Notes: generated by a model not told the origin, from the letters alone. A stretch of 34,570 bases of DNA from an uncultured bacterium (GCA_900549855.1 URPS01000022.1:1-34570); one strand, 5' to 3'; positions 1 to 8,478 are shown, counted from the stretch's first letter. Translations and numbers: made by a program.

Positions 1-5
1 GCAAC

Positions 6-105
6 ATCCATTGAGCGGGAGAGATGTCACGTTAGTGACAGAGAGGGAAAATTTCCAAATGAGAGTATTATTATGCGAAACTTAGAAATTCGGGTGGGGG
101 CTAAT
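6..105. repeat. Modular palindromic repeat, left-end copy
   Basis: Three modules can be seen. Positions 6-49 carry a small hairpin (TGTCAC, loop GTTA, GTGACA). A central hairpin follows, with arms AATTTC and GAAATT (about 50-90). The tail is GGGTGGGGGCTAAT. The first 44 bases recur as an inverted copy at 34527-34570, which has the same tail but lacks the central hairpin. The central and tail modules recur at 27475-27527. Positions 106-227 hold no gene that I can see, only AT-rich leader of the next gene. Confidence 0.85.
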
Positions 106-227
106 TTGGTGTAAATCAAATGGTAGGCACACATTTATAAACGGTTCTTAATTCTTTAAAAATTAATTTTACACATTCTAAAATTTAAAATTATTACATT
201 ACATTTTTACATACAAAAATAATAATC

Positions 228-1682
228 ATGAACAAACCTAAAATAATTTTTTATTCAATATTAACAGTACTTTTGCTTGGCGCTATGTATTTTCGTGCTA
301 ACACTGCTTCTATTTATGCAGGTTTAGGAAATTATTATTATAAACATAATAATATATCTAAATCTCAAATGTATTATGAAAAATCTTTTGCACATGGCAA
401 TGTCGATACTGATGCTAGAGAATTTTATGTTAATTCTATTATTAATTCGCCATTGACTCTTTCGTCGCAAGAAAAATTGGTAAGAATTGCAGAGGATAAA
501 CTGCAAGATAGAGCTTCTTATCAGGCTAAGGAATTTTTGTATAATCTAAAACGTGAGATACATAACGAATATCCGCTTAATTATGTTAAACAAGCCCCTT
601 ATAATCAACAAATTGTACATTGGGGAAGATTCCCTGTTACATATATGTTTGTGAATACAGAAATGGCACCGCAAGAGTATGTGGAAGAAATTAAACAAGC
701 TTTTAGTATGTGGGAAAGGGTTGGAATTCCTTTTGTACGTACGAGCGGTAAAGCAGACATTATTGTTGATTTTCAGAATGCCAAAACAGACGATGTGGAA
801 TATGGTAGAAAGTATGTGGTTGCATATACTGTTCCAAATATTTCTGCAGCTAAGTTATTGGGGATGAATATTCATTTTTATCTTCAAACTCCGGATGGAA
901 AATATTTTACCAAAAATCAAATTTATAATACTGCACTGCATGAAATATTCCACGCATTAGGTTTTATGGGACATAGCTTTGAACCTGATAATATAATGTA
1001 TTTGTCGAAAGATAGTGAAAGTTTCAATAATGACACACGTGCAGAATTGACAGAGGCTGATATTTCTACGTTAAAACTTTTGTACAAAATTAAGCCTGAT
1101 ATTACGAATGATAATAAACTAAAAGGTGATTATGTTCCGTATTTGGTGTTGGGTGATGATGAAGAGATAAATATTTCCAAAGCGAGAGAGGCAAAGAATT
1201 ATATTTATAACGCTCCAACATTGCCGAGTGGTTATATTGATATGGCAGAGAGTTTAGTTGCACAGAAAAAGTATCCTGATGCTATCAGAAACCTTGAAAA
1301 AGCATTGCGCTTGGCTGACAATGATGAAATTCGATATGTTGTTTATTATAATCTTGCGGTTGCTTACAATTATATTGGACATCAAGAAATGGCATATGAT
1401 TACATTACTCGAGCAGAAAGCATAAAGAGTGATGAAGAGTTACATTTCTTGAAAGCAGAAGTTTTGTTGAAAATAAATAAAGCGGATGCAATTGTGGAGT
1501 ATGAATATTTAACAAATATTGCACCACAAAATGTAGAGTACGCAATGAGGTATGCAAATATTTATATTAAGGATAGAAATTATTTGAAGGCTCACAAGAT
1601 TCTTAAACACTTGGTAAAGAATAATCCTGATGCCAAAAAAGATAGACGCTTAAATCCTTATAGAATATTGTTGTTGCCATAA
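228..1682 (+). CDS. Membrane-anchored matrixin-like zinc metalloprotease with TPR repeats
   Basis: A 484-residue protein with an N-terminal hydrophobic segment (about residues 5-25) that could be a signal anchor, so the body probably lies outside the cytoplasm. The central region looks like a metzincin catalytic domain: HEIFHALGFMGHS at residues 238-250, followed by an IMY Met-turn. The third histidine lies one residue further along than in the usual HExxHxxGxxH spacing. Residues from about 330 to the end look like tetratricopeptide repeats, with alternating helices and A/Y/L positions typical of TPRs, suggesting protein binding. The substrate is unknown. No strong ribosome binding site precedes the ATG. 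A second, smaller matrixin with standard spacing lies at 19630-20184. The family call is firm; the physiological role is not known. Confidence 0.8.
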   Translation: MNKPKIIFYSILTVLLLGAMYFRANTASIYAGLGNYYYKHNNISKSQMYYEKSFAHGNVDTDAREFYVNSIINSPLTLSSQEKLVRIAEDKLQDRASYQAKEFLYNLKREIHNEYPLNYVKQAPYNQQIVHWGRFPVTYMFVNTEMAPQEYVEEIKQAFSMWERVGIPFVRTSGKADIIVDFQNAKTDDVEYGRKYVVAYTVPNISAAKLLGMNIHFYLQTPDGKYFTKNQIYNTALHEIFHALGFMGHSFEPDNIMYLSKDSESFNNDTRAELTEADISTLKLLYKIKPDITNDNKLKGDYVPYLVLGDDEEINISKAREAKNYIYNAPTLPSGYIDMAESLVAQKKYPDAIRNLEKALRLADNDEIRYVVYYNLAVAYNYIGHQEMAYDYITRAESIKSDEELHFLKAEVLLKINKADAIVEYEYLTNIAPQNVEYAMRYANIYIKDRNYLKAHKILKHLVKNNPDAKKDRRLNPYRILLLP

Positions 1683-1702
1683 TTTTATGCTAAATTTTGG
1701 CT

Positions 1703-1924
1703 ATGAAAGTTGACTCAGTTAAACCAAATCAAATTATTACACCTAAAACTACAGGTTATGCAGCTACCGTGACTTTAGGAGCTTCTATTTTGAGCGGTAT
1801 AAGTAAAAATAAGACATTTAGAAAGCAGCACAAAGTTCTTGCGTACTTGTCAGCAGCATTAACAACTTTGCACATTGGGTTGATTGAATATTATCATCAC
1901 AAATTTAAAGCTGATAGAAAATAA
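1703..1924 (+). CDS. Small hypothetical membrane protein (73 aa)
   Basis: It begins MKVDSVKPNQ and has two hydrophobic stretches (about residues 18-33 and 46-62) separated by a basic loop, suggesting two membrane passes or a hairpin in the membrane. An in-frame TTG at 1697 would add two residues; I prefer the ATG at 1703. It starts about 20 bases after the protease stop, in the same direction, so co-transcription is likely. It ends three bases before the end of the convergent glycosyltransferase gene. I do not recognise a family, and no function can be assigned. Confidence 0.6.
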   Translation: MKVDSVKPNQIITPKTTGYAATVTLGASILSGISKNKTFRKQHKVLAYLSAALTTLHIGLIEYYHHKFKADRK

Positions 1925-1927
1925 TAT

Positions 1928-2869
1928 TTACCTTTTATCAAGCACTTTTAACATATATCTGGCACTGTTTTTAGAATTATGGGATTGAAGTGCGATTTTA
2001 TAGCATTCTTCTGTAACTTTGTTATATGCGTAATCGTCATCTAAGTAGCTTTCGATTTTAAAAACCAAATCAGAAAAATCTTCATAAAATGGCATGTGCC
2101 CCTCAAAAAGTGCAAGTTCTTCCCTGTAATCACTTATTAATAGTTTTTTGCAAGCAACTGTTTGAAAAGTTCTATAATTTAGGGATGAAATCCCTTGTGA
2201 ATTCATGTTAAAAACAATCTTTGTTTTGTTGATAGCATCTGCCATATCTTGTTCATTGTCGATAAATCCACAGTAGCAAAGGTCTATTAGTTCAGGATAC
2301 TTAGAACGGTTGCGAGCGTCCTTGTAGTGTTTGTCTATAGCATACCAAGCAATGTTTAGTGATGGAAGCTTGGTGATTAGTTCCTCGAAAAAACTAAGTC
2401 TATAGTCTGTATCAAGACGACCGGCAAACATGACGTCATATTCTGGTTTCTTGCCTAAATCTTTGTAGACATCAAAATTTACAAAATGAGGTAAGTAGTT
2501 TAGATTTGGGAATGTTTCATAACTTGTTAGAACTTTATCCCAATAAAAAGTGTAATTATCTTCATTGTCAAGGTAGTGTAAATACTTTTCCCATTGAGGT
2601 CCGGAAGTCTTGCTGCGCAGGTCATCAGAAAAGTAATTTATTGATGGGATTGTGAGGTTGTTATCAACTTTGATTTTTAATCCTGAATAATCATATCCTG
2701 CGATGATGTTGTAAGAATTTTGAAGTATTTCCTGCAAATTATTACCAAAAAGTTCATCAAATACAGTTACTTCGCAATCATTTTGACGAAAGCCATCAAT
2801 CATGCTTGCCGTTGTAAGTCTTCCACCAATACTTTCCGGTAAAATTGCTAAAATTTTTCTCTTTCTCAT
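1928..2869 (-). CDS. Glycosyltransferase (GT-B fold, CgeB/Glyco_trans_1_2-like)
   Basis: A 313-residue soluble protein. The N-terminal part starts with a beta strand and Gly-rich turn (KILAILPESIGGRL). The C-terminal half contains YDVMFAGRLDTDYR, KIVFNMNSQG and a FQTVACKKLLISDYR segment, the pattern of the C-terminal nucleotide-sugar domain of group 1 transferases related to CgeB. It probably transfers a sugar onto a cell-surface glycan or a protein such as flagellin, but donor and acceptor cannot be read from the sequence. The gene is convergent with the small membrane protein gene, with almost no spacing. The ribosome binding site is weak. The fold-level assignment is fair; the specificity is unknown. 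Confidence 0.75.
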   Translation of the reverse strand: MRKRKILAILPESIGGRLTTASMIDGFRQNDCEVTVFDELFGNNLQEILQNSYNIIAGYDYSGLKIKVDNNLTIPSINYFSDDLRSKTSGPQWEKYLHYLDNEDNYTFYWDKVLTSYETFPNLNYLPHFVNFDVYKDLGKKPEYDVMFAGRLDTDYRLSFFEELITKLPSLNIAWYAIDKHYKDARNRSKYPELIDLCYCGFIDNEQDMADAINKTKIVFNMNSQGISSLNYRTFQTVACKKLLISDYREELALFEGHMPFYEDFSDLVFKIESYLDDDYAYNKVTEECYKIALQSHNSKNSARYMLKVLDKR

Positions 2870-2937
2870 CTTGGTAACATTTTAACATTATTAATAATGC
2901 TTTACAAGGTAATTAATAGTATAGTAATATATAAATA

Positions 2938-3166
2938 GAAAAAGTCGGTAAGGAAGAATGTTAGAAGTCCTTTTGCTTACTTTTTCTTCAGAAAAACCTT
3001 TGAACAGTGATAATGTAGTAGAAAAAGTCGGTTGGAAAGAATGTTAGAAGTCTTTTTGCTTACTTTTTCTTCAGAAAAACCTTTGAACAATGATAGTGTA
3101 GTAGAAAAAGTCAGTTGGAAAGAATGTTAGAAGTCTTTTTGCTTACTTTTTCTTCAGAAAAAGTAA
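2938..3166. repeat. 83-bp tandem repeat, about 2.75 copies, abutting tRNA-Arg
   Basis: Units begin at 2938, 3021 and 3104, exactly 83 bases apart, and differ by a few substitutions. Each has AGAAAAAGT near its start and ACTTTTTCT near base 60, so each unit can fold. The third, partial unit ends where tRNA-Arg begins. The core is related to the hairpin just after groEL at 14595-14620. The array fills most of the gap between the glycosyltransferase and the tRNA. No open frame of note is present. Confidence 0.9.
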
Positions 3167-3168
3167 GC
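3141..3168. other. Perfect hairpin touching the tRNA-Arg 5' end
   Basis: The arms GCTTACTTTTTCT (3141-3153) and AGAAAAAGTAAGC (3156-3168) are perfect inverted copies separated by two bases. The right arm overlaps the first two bases of the tRNA gene. It could act as a terminator for upstream read-through or as a processing signal for the tRNA 5' end; the sequence does not decide between them. Confidence 0.7.
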
Positions 3169-3242
3169 GTCTGTAGCTCAGTAGGATAGAGCGGAGGTTT
3201 CCTAAACCTTGTCTGCCGTGGGTTCGACTCCCTCCAGGCGCA
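3167..3242 (+). tRNA. tRNA-Arg (anticodon CCU)
   Basis: A full cloverleaf can be drawn. The acceptor GCGTCTG pairs with CAGGCGC, with discriminator A3242. The D stem is GCTC/GAGC. The anticodon stem GAGGT/ACCTT closes loop TTCCTAA, giving anticodon CCU. The T arm contains GGGTTCGACTCCC, with one T-T mismatch in its stem. CCA is not encoded. The last bases and the downstream flank are repeated at 3352-3384. Confidence 0.92.
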
Positions 3243-3384
3243 TTTATTATTAATTTATATTCAAGTTATTCGTCTCACGCGCCAAGCATAGCTTGTCGGG
3301 TTCTTACCTCTCACAAAACGTGACATTGAGTCACCTTTTGTTCGGCAGAGTCTCCAGGCGCATTTATTATTAGTTTATTTTCAT
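3232..3384. repeat. Direct duplication of the tRNA-Arg 3' end and flank, 120 bp apart
   Basis: CTCCAGGCGCATTTATTATT plus a further A (3232-3252) recurs exactly at 3352-3372, and similarity continues for about 12 more bases. The 99 bases between the copies contain a hairpin (ACAAAA and TTTTGT arms around GTGAC/GTCAC, 3313-3341) and no gene. The arrangement looks like a tiny insertion or excision scar at a tRNA 3' end. From 3385 to 3494 I see only a possible promoter for malQ. Confidence 0.8.
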
Positions 3385-3432
3385 TTGTTTTTTGCTCCTC
3401 CCAATTTCCCTTCAAGCCTTATTTACATAAGC

Positions 3433-3461
3433 TTGAAATAAGTTTTTTTGAATGATAAACT
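3433..3461 (+). promoter_or_regulatory. Possible promoter for malQ
   Basis: TTGAAA (3433-3438), a 17-base spacer and TAAACT (3456-3461) lie about 35 bases before the start codon. The -35 is good and the -10 matches at only four positions, so this is tentative. Confidence 0.35.
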
Positions 3462-3494
3462 TAATATCGAAGAGAAAATAAGGAGTAAATTTTT

Positions 3495-5363
3495 ATGGTC
3501 TGTTTAACATCAAACAAAATTGATACTAAACTTGTATCAGAAGCTTTAAAAGTATTAGGCAAAGATAATTTAGCATTAATTATCCATGGTAGCAGCTTCC
3601 CTTCCAAACAAGGTGAAGACACAGGTTTTGGAACATTTAATTCTGCAGCCGGTCACGAATTAATTGATTATGCACACGGAATATTTAATGCATTACAACT
3701 TGGACCTGCAGGAAAAACAAAAAGCGATGATGCTTCACCTTATACGGGTACTATTTTTTCAGGAAACCCATTGTTTATTGATTTAAAACAATTGACTGAA
3801 AAGAAATGGGATAATATTTTATCTCAAGAAACTTTCGAAAAAGTTGTTGCAAACAATCCAAGACAAAATCAAGGCAGAACTGCTTATGATTATATTCAAA
3901 AAGCTCAAATAGAAGCTTTAAAAGAAGCTTGGAAAAATTTTAAAGAAATCCACGGTGGTCTATTCGGTTCTCCACTAAAAAAAGAATTTGAAAAATTTAA
4001 GAAAGACAATGCTTTATGGCTGGATAATGACTCTTTATATGAAGCTCTTTCAATCGAAAACGGAAGCGATTTCTGGTATACTTGGAAAAATGAAACAGAC
4101 AAAAAGTTAATGAATCCAAAATCAGAAGAAGAAAAGAAAACTTACGCAGCTAGAATTGATGAAATCAAGAAAAATTATGAAGATGAAATCGAATTCTACA
4201 AGTTCTGTCAATTCGTTTTAGAACAACAGAATGAAGAAACAAAGAAATTTGCTTTGTCAAAAGGTATCAAAATGATTGCTGACCGTCAAGTTGCGTTCTC
4301 TGATAGAGATGCTTGGGCTTATCAATCATTATTCTTAGATGGCTGGTATCTTGGCTGCCCACCTGATTATTTCTCAAAAGATGGTCAAGCTTGGGGCTTC
4401 CCTGTAATGGATCCTGACAAAATGTTTAATGCTGACGGTTCTTTGGGTGAAGGTGGTATTTTGATGAAAAACCTTTACAAAAAGATGTTTAAGGAAAACC
4501 CTGGTGGTGTAAGAATCGACCATATCGTAGGTTTAATCGACCCTTGGGTTTATAAGGCAGGAAAGAAACCAATGCCGGAACAAGGTGCAGGTAGATTATA
4601 TTCATCTCCAGAACATCCGGAACTTTCAAGATACGCAATTGCTCGTAATGAAGATTTGGATTGGACTTTGGAATCTGATAAAGAAAAAAGAGTTAAAACT
4701 TTATCAGAAGAACAAATTAAGCTTTACGGCAGATTGATTGAAAAAATCGTTATCGCAGCTGCAAAAGAATGCGGCATGGATAAAAACGCAATCGTTTGTG
4801 AAGATTTGGGTACTCTTACAAATCCTGTTGATGCGGTTATGAAAAAATACGAACTTCAAGGTATGAGATTAACTCAGTTTGTTGTTCCGGAAAAACCTGA
4901 ACACCCATACAGATGTAAAAACATCACTGAACACGTTTGGAACATGGTTGGTACTCACGATAACCTTCCAATTTCTATGTGGGCAGAAAGTATGATTAAT
5001 ACTCACGAAGGTTATTTGCATGCAAAGAATCTTGTTGAAGATTTATTTGCGGAAGCTGATAACAAGGATGATATAATTGTAAGATTAACTCAAGATAAAG
5101 AGTATTTGAGATTTGTGAAATTAACAGAAATCTTCGCTTCAAAAGCTAGAAATGTTCAAATTTTCTTCACTGATTTCTTCCAAATCAATGATGTTTACAA
5201 TAGACCTGGAACATCAGGCGACCAAAACTGGTCACTTAGATTACCTAATAACTATCAAGAACTTACACCGATTGATTTGCAAGCTCTTCTTAAAGCTGCA
5301 ATTATTGCTCGTGGTAAAGAATTTGCTTCTAAACACGCAAGCTTGATTGAAAAGTTAGGTTAG
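3495..5363 (+). CDS. malQ: 4-alpha-glucanotransferase (GH77, amylomaltase)
   Basis: Amylomaltase moves alpha-1,4-glucan segments between maltodextrin or glycogen chains and releases glucose; it acts in the cytoplasm in glycogen/maltodextrin turnover. The three GH77 catalytic motifs are present in order: RIDH with the nucleophile at Asp342, EDLG with the acid/base at Glu436, and HDN with the transition-state Asp489. At 622 residues it is longer than the common ~500-residue form. The extra length includes a charged, helix-rich stretch around residues 115-250 that probably enlarges a lid or loop domain. AAGGAG lies at 3479-3484, a good distance from ATG 3495. It is a single-gene unit closed by a strong terminator. 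A phosphohexomutase at 28249 could act in the same carbon route but is not linked. Confidence 0.93.
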   Translation: MVCLTSNKIDTKLVSEALKVLGKDNLALIIHGSSFPSKQGEDTGFGTFNSAAGHELIDYAHGIFNALQLGPAGKTKSDDASPYTGTIFSGNPLFIDLKQLTEKKWDNILSQETFEKVVANNPRQNQGRTAYDYIQKAQIEALKEAWKNFKEIHGGLFGSPLKKEFEKFKKDNALWLDNDSLYEALSIENGSDFWYTWKNETDKKLMNPKSEEEKKTYAARIDEIKKNYEDEIEFYKFCQFVLEQQNEETKKFALSKGIKMIADRQVAFSDRDAWAYQSLFLDGWYLGCPPDYFSKDGQAWGFPVMDPDKMFNADGSLGEGGILMKNLYKKMFKENPGGVRIDHIVGLIDPWVYKAGKKPMPEQGAGRLYSSPEHPELSRYAIARNEDLDWTLESDKEKRVKTLSEEQIKLYGRLIEKIVIAAAKECGMDKNAIVCEDLGTLTNPVDAVMKKYELQGMRLTQFVVPEKPEHPYRCKNITEHVWNMVGTHDNLPISMWAESMINTHEGYLHAKNLVEDLFAEADNKDDIIVRLTQDKEYLRFVKLTEIFASKARNVQIFFTDFFQINDVYNRPGTSGDQNWSLRLPNNYQELTPIDLQALLKAAIIARGKEFASKHASLIEKLG

Positions 5364-5386
5364 GTTATTAAATGAATCTATGAATA

Positions 5387-5416
5387 AAAAGGCGGAGTCT
5401 GCGGGCTCCGCCTTTT
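5387..5416 (+). terminator. Rho-independent terminator after malQ
   Basis: GGCGGAG (5391-5397) pairs with CTCCGCC (5406-5412), extended by AAAA/TTTT and followed by a T run. The A run on the other side means it may also terminate transcripts from the convergent gene. Confidence 0.88.
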
Positions 5417-5434
5417 GTTATTTTATAAATAAAA

Positions 5435-5884
5435 CTATTTATTTTTACATAAATTTTCAACTGCACGCTGAAATTTTTCTACATCTTCAGCTATCTGCAT
5501 AAAATTACGAGTATCTTTAAAAGATACAGCTATTTCAGATATTTCAGATACTTCAGAAGGATTTTCAGGTACTTCAGGGCAATAATCCTCACATAGTCTT
5601 AGTAGCCTTGCAGTTGATTTAAGAAGATTAATAAATTCATTTTTGTTTTCATCAGCAGCTAATTCAATGCGTGCTGCAAAACCTTTCTTTTCATTAGAAG
5701 TTAAGTGAAAAGCATCCGGACCTTGTTCCAAGGTAAAAGATTTTCCCTTAATATCTTTTGTAGCATTGTGAAAATCCTTAGCAATTCCTCTGAAAAATTT
5801 CATATTTTCCGGTTCAATGCTTTTTAAGTAAAGTCTTTGCTTGAAATTTGTTTGATTATTATTTGATACACCATTTACGTTCAT
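5435..5884 (-). CDS. Hypothetical protein with lineage-type N-terminus (149 aa)
   Basis: It starts MNVNGVSNNNQTNFKQR, an Asn-rich polar leader ending in an NFKQR motif, with no signal peptide or membrane segment. The rest is mixed alpha/beta and then acidic-helical, with two cysteines in LCEDYCPEVPE and a Ser/Glu-rich patch. AAGGAG lies close upstream of the ATG, so translation looks real. It lies downstream of nrdD on the same strand but beyond nrdD's terminator, so it is probably transcribed separately. I do not recognise a domain. The 738-residue protein at 9377 has a comparable leader (FNINFRGR). Confidence 0.6.
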   Translation of the reverse strand: MNVNGVSNNNQTNFKQRLYLKSIEPENMKFFRGIAKDFHNATKDIKGKSFTLEQGPDAFHLTSNEKKGFAARIELAADENKNEFINLLKSTARLLRLCEDYCPEVPENPSEVSEISEIAVSFKDTRNFMQIAEDVEKFQRAVENLCKNK

Positions 5885-5952
5885 ACATTCTCCTTTTTAT
5901 AATCTTATATGTTATAAAAAGCGTAAAATTTTTTTTTGCTATGTTGTTTACG

Positions 5953-5987
5953 AAAAAGCGATGTACTTTGATAATACATCGCTTTTT
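5953..5987. terminator. Terminator downstream of nrdD
   Basis: GCGATGTA (5958-5965) and TACATCGC (5975-5982) form an 8-bp stem, flanked by an A run on one side and a T run on the other. On the minus strand it ends nrdD transcripts; the symmetry could also allow it to work the other way. Confidence 0.85.
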
Positions 5988-6008
5988 TAATTCTAATTTT
6001 ATAAAATA

Positions 6009-8282
6009 TTACATAGATTTTCTATCTGAAATTTCTTCCATCTTGTGGTCTGCTAATCTTGAATCACCTTTGACTCTGGAATAAGCCAAATAACCGTTCA
6101 TTCTTTCGATTTTTGTTAAGTTTTTAGAACCGCATTTTGGACAAACATCCATATTCAATTCTTGGTGTCCGCAATCATCACAGTATGATAAAGATAAATT
6201 TACACCTTCATAGAATCCCATATCCATTGCTCTATTGATAAGTGTTTTAACAGCACCTGTATTATAATCAATAGGATATTTTACGTATTGAATTTTTCCG
6301 CCATTGAATAAATCCCAAAATCTTTTTTCCAAATCTTGTTTTTGAATTGGGCTAATATCTTCACTTACGTGGCAGTGGAATGAATTTGATACATAAGGCT
6401 TATCAGAAACGTTAGCCACAATACCATATTTTTTTCTGAATTGTTTTACTTGCAATCCGCAAAGATTTTCAGCAGGTGTACCATAGATTGCGTACAAAAT
6501 ACCATCTTCTTCTTTAAATTGTTGAGTCTTTTTGTTGATGTATTCCATTACCTCTAATGCAAATTGACCGTCTTCAACAAGTGATTTTCCATTATAAACT
6601 TGTTGCAACTCGTTCAAAGCAGTAATACCAAATGAAGCTGTTGAAGATTTTAGAACAGGTCTGATTTTATCGTGGATACCCAAATGACCGCCCAAGAAAC
6701 CACCTTCGCAGAATGCTAGAGGGTTTACAGAAGCTTTCATCTCACCCAAATAATCATAAGTTCTGATATGAAGTTTTCTGATTAATTCAAGATAGTAATC
6801 CAATACTTCATAGAAATCTTTGCTTTCTTTTTTAGCTTTAGCGTAAATCATTGGTAAGTGCAAGCTGATTGCACCGATATTGAATCTACCAACAAAGATT
6901 GGTTCGTCATTTTCATCAGCAGGTTTCATACCGCCTCTTTCGAACCAAGGTGACAAGAATGCTCTACATCCCATTGGTGAAACAACTTTACCGTATTTTT
7001 TGTACATAGAAGCTACATAACCTTCTCCTGATAATGATAGCCAATCTGGGTACATAGTCTTTTTAGAACATTCCACACCGGCTTCAAACAAATCGTGGTT
7101 AATTTTTCCTTCTTCATGAAGATTTTTATCATATAAAAATACGATTTTAGGGAATAATACAGGTTTTTTGTTACCTTTTTTGCCTTGTCCGCCCATTCTG
7201 ATGTTCAACATGGCTGTTGTAGCCATTTTTTCATAAATACCGGTTCCTAAACCTGTTGAAACTGTGATGAATGGGTAATCTCCTCTTGAAGATGCAACTG
7301 TATTGAATTTATATTCCCAACCTTGGAAACCTTGTTCAAAATCTTTTTTAACATCTTCTAAAGCTGCTTCTCTTGCTTTTTCAAAGGACAAACCTAAGCA
7401 TAAATACTTGCTATTTTGTCTTTCAAATGTTTTTTCTGCGTATGGAGCTAAAATCTTATCAACTTCCGGTACTGTAAAACCACCGTATTGTTGGCTTGCT
7501 GCTGCCATTACGATATCACCAATTACGTCAAAAGCAACATCAAGAGATTTTGGTTCGTTATACCACAAGTTGCCCATTTCAAAGCCGCCTTTTAAAACAG
7601 AAGCGACATCAAATAAACAGCAGTTCATTGTATCACGTCTTGCTGACATATCGTGGATATAAATATAACCATCTCTGATTGCTTGAAGTTCGTCTACAGT
7701 TAAGAAGAACTTTTTGTATAATTCTTTATTTAATTCGTTGAAAATCAAAGAACGCTTTGTTGAAACAAGTGTAGAATCTGCATTGGCATTTTCTTTATCA
7801 CCAATGTACATAATTCTTTGAGATTCCTGATAAACTTTGTCTAACATATGTACGAAATCCTGTTTGTAATTTCTGTAATTTCTGTAGCTGTGAGCAACAT
7901 TCGGATTGATGTGTTCAAGAGCTCCTTCAACCAAATTGTGCATATCTGAGATAGTCACTTCGGTTTTGTTCATTTTAACAACATTATTATCTACAAAATC
8001 ACAAATTTCTTTCAATTCGTCTTCTGATAATTCTACAAGCATTCTTGTAGCTGATTTTTTTACAGCGTTAATAATTTTATTGTTATCAAATTCTTCTTTT
8101 GTTCCATCTTTTTTGATAACATAAACACATTTTGCCTTAATAGGAGTAATTTGAGCTGTCTTAGGCAGTTCATTAAATTTTGACATTGGAGAAACGCCTG
8201 AGCCTTTCATAACGTCAGTAGCGACTTTTGTCGATGAGGCAAATTCTACTATATTTCTTTCCTTATTTAAACTATTCTGCAT
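6009..8282 (-). CDS. nrdD: Anaerobic ribonucleoside-triphosphate reductase (class III)
   Basis: Reduces ribonucleoside triphosphates to deoxynucleotides without oxygen, using a glycyl radical made by the activase NrdG. The order is: an N-terminal ATP-cone (about residues 50-140, starting CVYVIKKDGTKEEFDNNKI), the ten-stranded barrel core, then a zinc ribbon with Cys701, Cys704, Cys714 and Cys717, and the radical glycine at Gly730 in RMNGYL. At 757 residues it has the usual family length. No nrdG lies in this window, so the activase must be encoded elsewhere. AGGAGG and a closer AAAAGG precede the ATG. A 17-base perfect dyad lies about 85 bases upstream. Its presence implies anaerobic growth. 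Confidence 0.95.
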   Translation of the reverse strand: MQNSLNKERNIVEFASSTKVATDVMKGSGVSPMSKFNELPKTAQITPIKAKCVYVIKKDGTKEEFDNNKIINAVKKSATRMLVELSEDELKEICDFVDNNVVKMNKTEVTISDMHNLVEGALEHINPNVAHSYRNYRNYKQDFVHMLDKVYQESQRIMYIGDKENANADSTLVSTKRSLIFNELNKELYKKFFLTVDELQAIRDGYIYIHDMSARRDTMNCCLFDVASVLKGGFEMGNLWYNEPKSLDVAFDVIGDIVMAAASQQYGGFTVPEVDKILAPYAEKTFERQNSKYLCLGLSFEKAREAALEDVKKDFEQGFQGWEYKFNTVASSRGDYPFITVSTGLGTGIYEKMATTAMLNIRMGGQGKKGNKKPVLFPKIVFLYDKNLHEEGKINHDLFEAGVECSKKTMYPDWLSLSGEGYVASMYKKYGKVVSPMGCRAFLSPWFERGGMKPADENDEPIFVGRFNIGAISLHLPMIYAKAKKESKDFYEVLDYYLELIRKLHIRTYDYLGEMKASVNPLAFCEGGFLGGHLGIHDKIRPVLKSSTASFGITALNELQQVYNGKSLVEDGQFALEVMEYINKKTQQFKEEDGILYAIYGTPAENLCGLQVKQFRKKYGIVANVSDKPYVSNSFHCHVSEDISPIQKQDLEKRFWDLFNGGKIQYVKYPIDYNTGAVKTLINRAMDMGFYEGVNLSLSYCDDCGHQELNMDVCPKCGSKNLTKIERMNGYLAYSRVKGDSRLADHKMEEISDRKSM

Positions 8283-8364
8283 TGCCTTTTATAACCTCCT
8301 AATTTAACAACTTAAAGTAAAGCTATTCTAATTTTAATTTTTATTTTCAGCTTTATTTATATTT

Positions 8365-8381
8365 AGAGAATAACATTCTCT
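8365..8381. promoter_or_regulatory. Perfect dyad upstream of nrdD (operator candidate)
   Basis: AGAGAAT, spacer AAC, ATTCTCT: two perfect 7-base arms about 85 bases before the nrdD start. Size and symmetry fit a dimeric repressor site. It does not match the NrdR box or Fur/PerR boxes that I know, so the regulator is unnamed. Confidence 0.5.
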
Positions 8382-8450
8382 TCCCAAAATCTAATCCTAT
8401 ATAAAGATGATAATTCAAAAGTTAATTCTAATCAACAAATTAACAAAAAG

Positions 8451-8478
8451 TTATAAAGGCGGGAAAGCCTTGTTATAA
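8451..8478. other. Second dyad in the nrdD-hsp20 intergenic region
   Basis: TTATAAAGGC, a GGGAAA loop, then GCCTTGTTATAA: a near-perfect inverted repeat with a two-base bulge. It may be a hairpin in either divergent leader or a protein site. There is no T run that would make it a clear terminator. Confidence 0.4.

Noticed and set aside
2938..3166. CRISPR-like array upstream of tRNA-Arg
   Set aside because: The 83-base units are near identical throughout, with no unique spacers, and no cas genes are present.
7303..7662. 119-codon open frame opposite nrdD
   Set aside because: It lies entirely antisense within nrdD, has no binding site and its residues reflect the nrdD codons.
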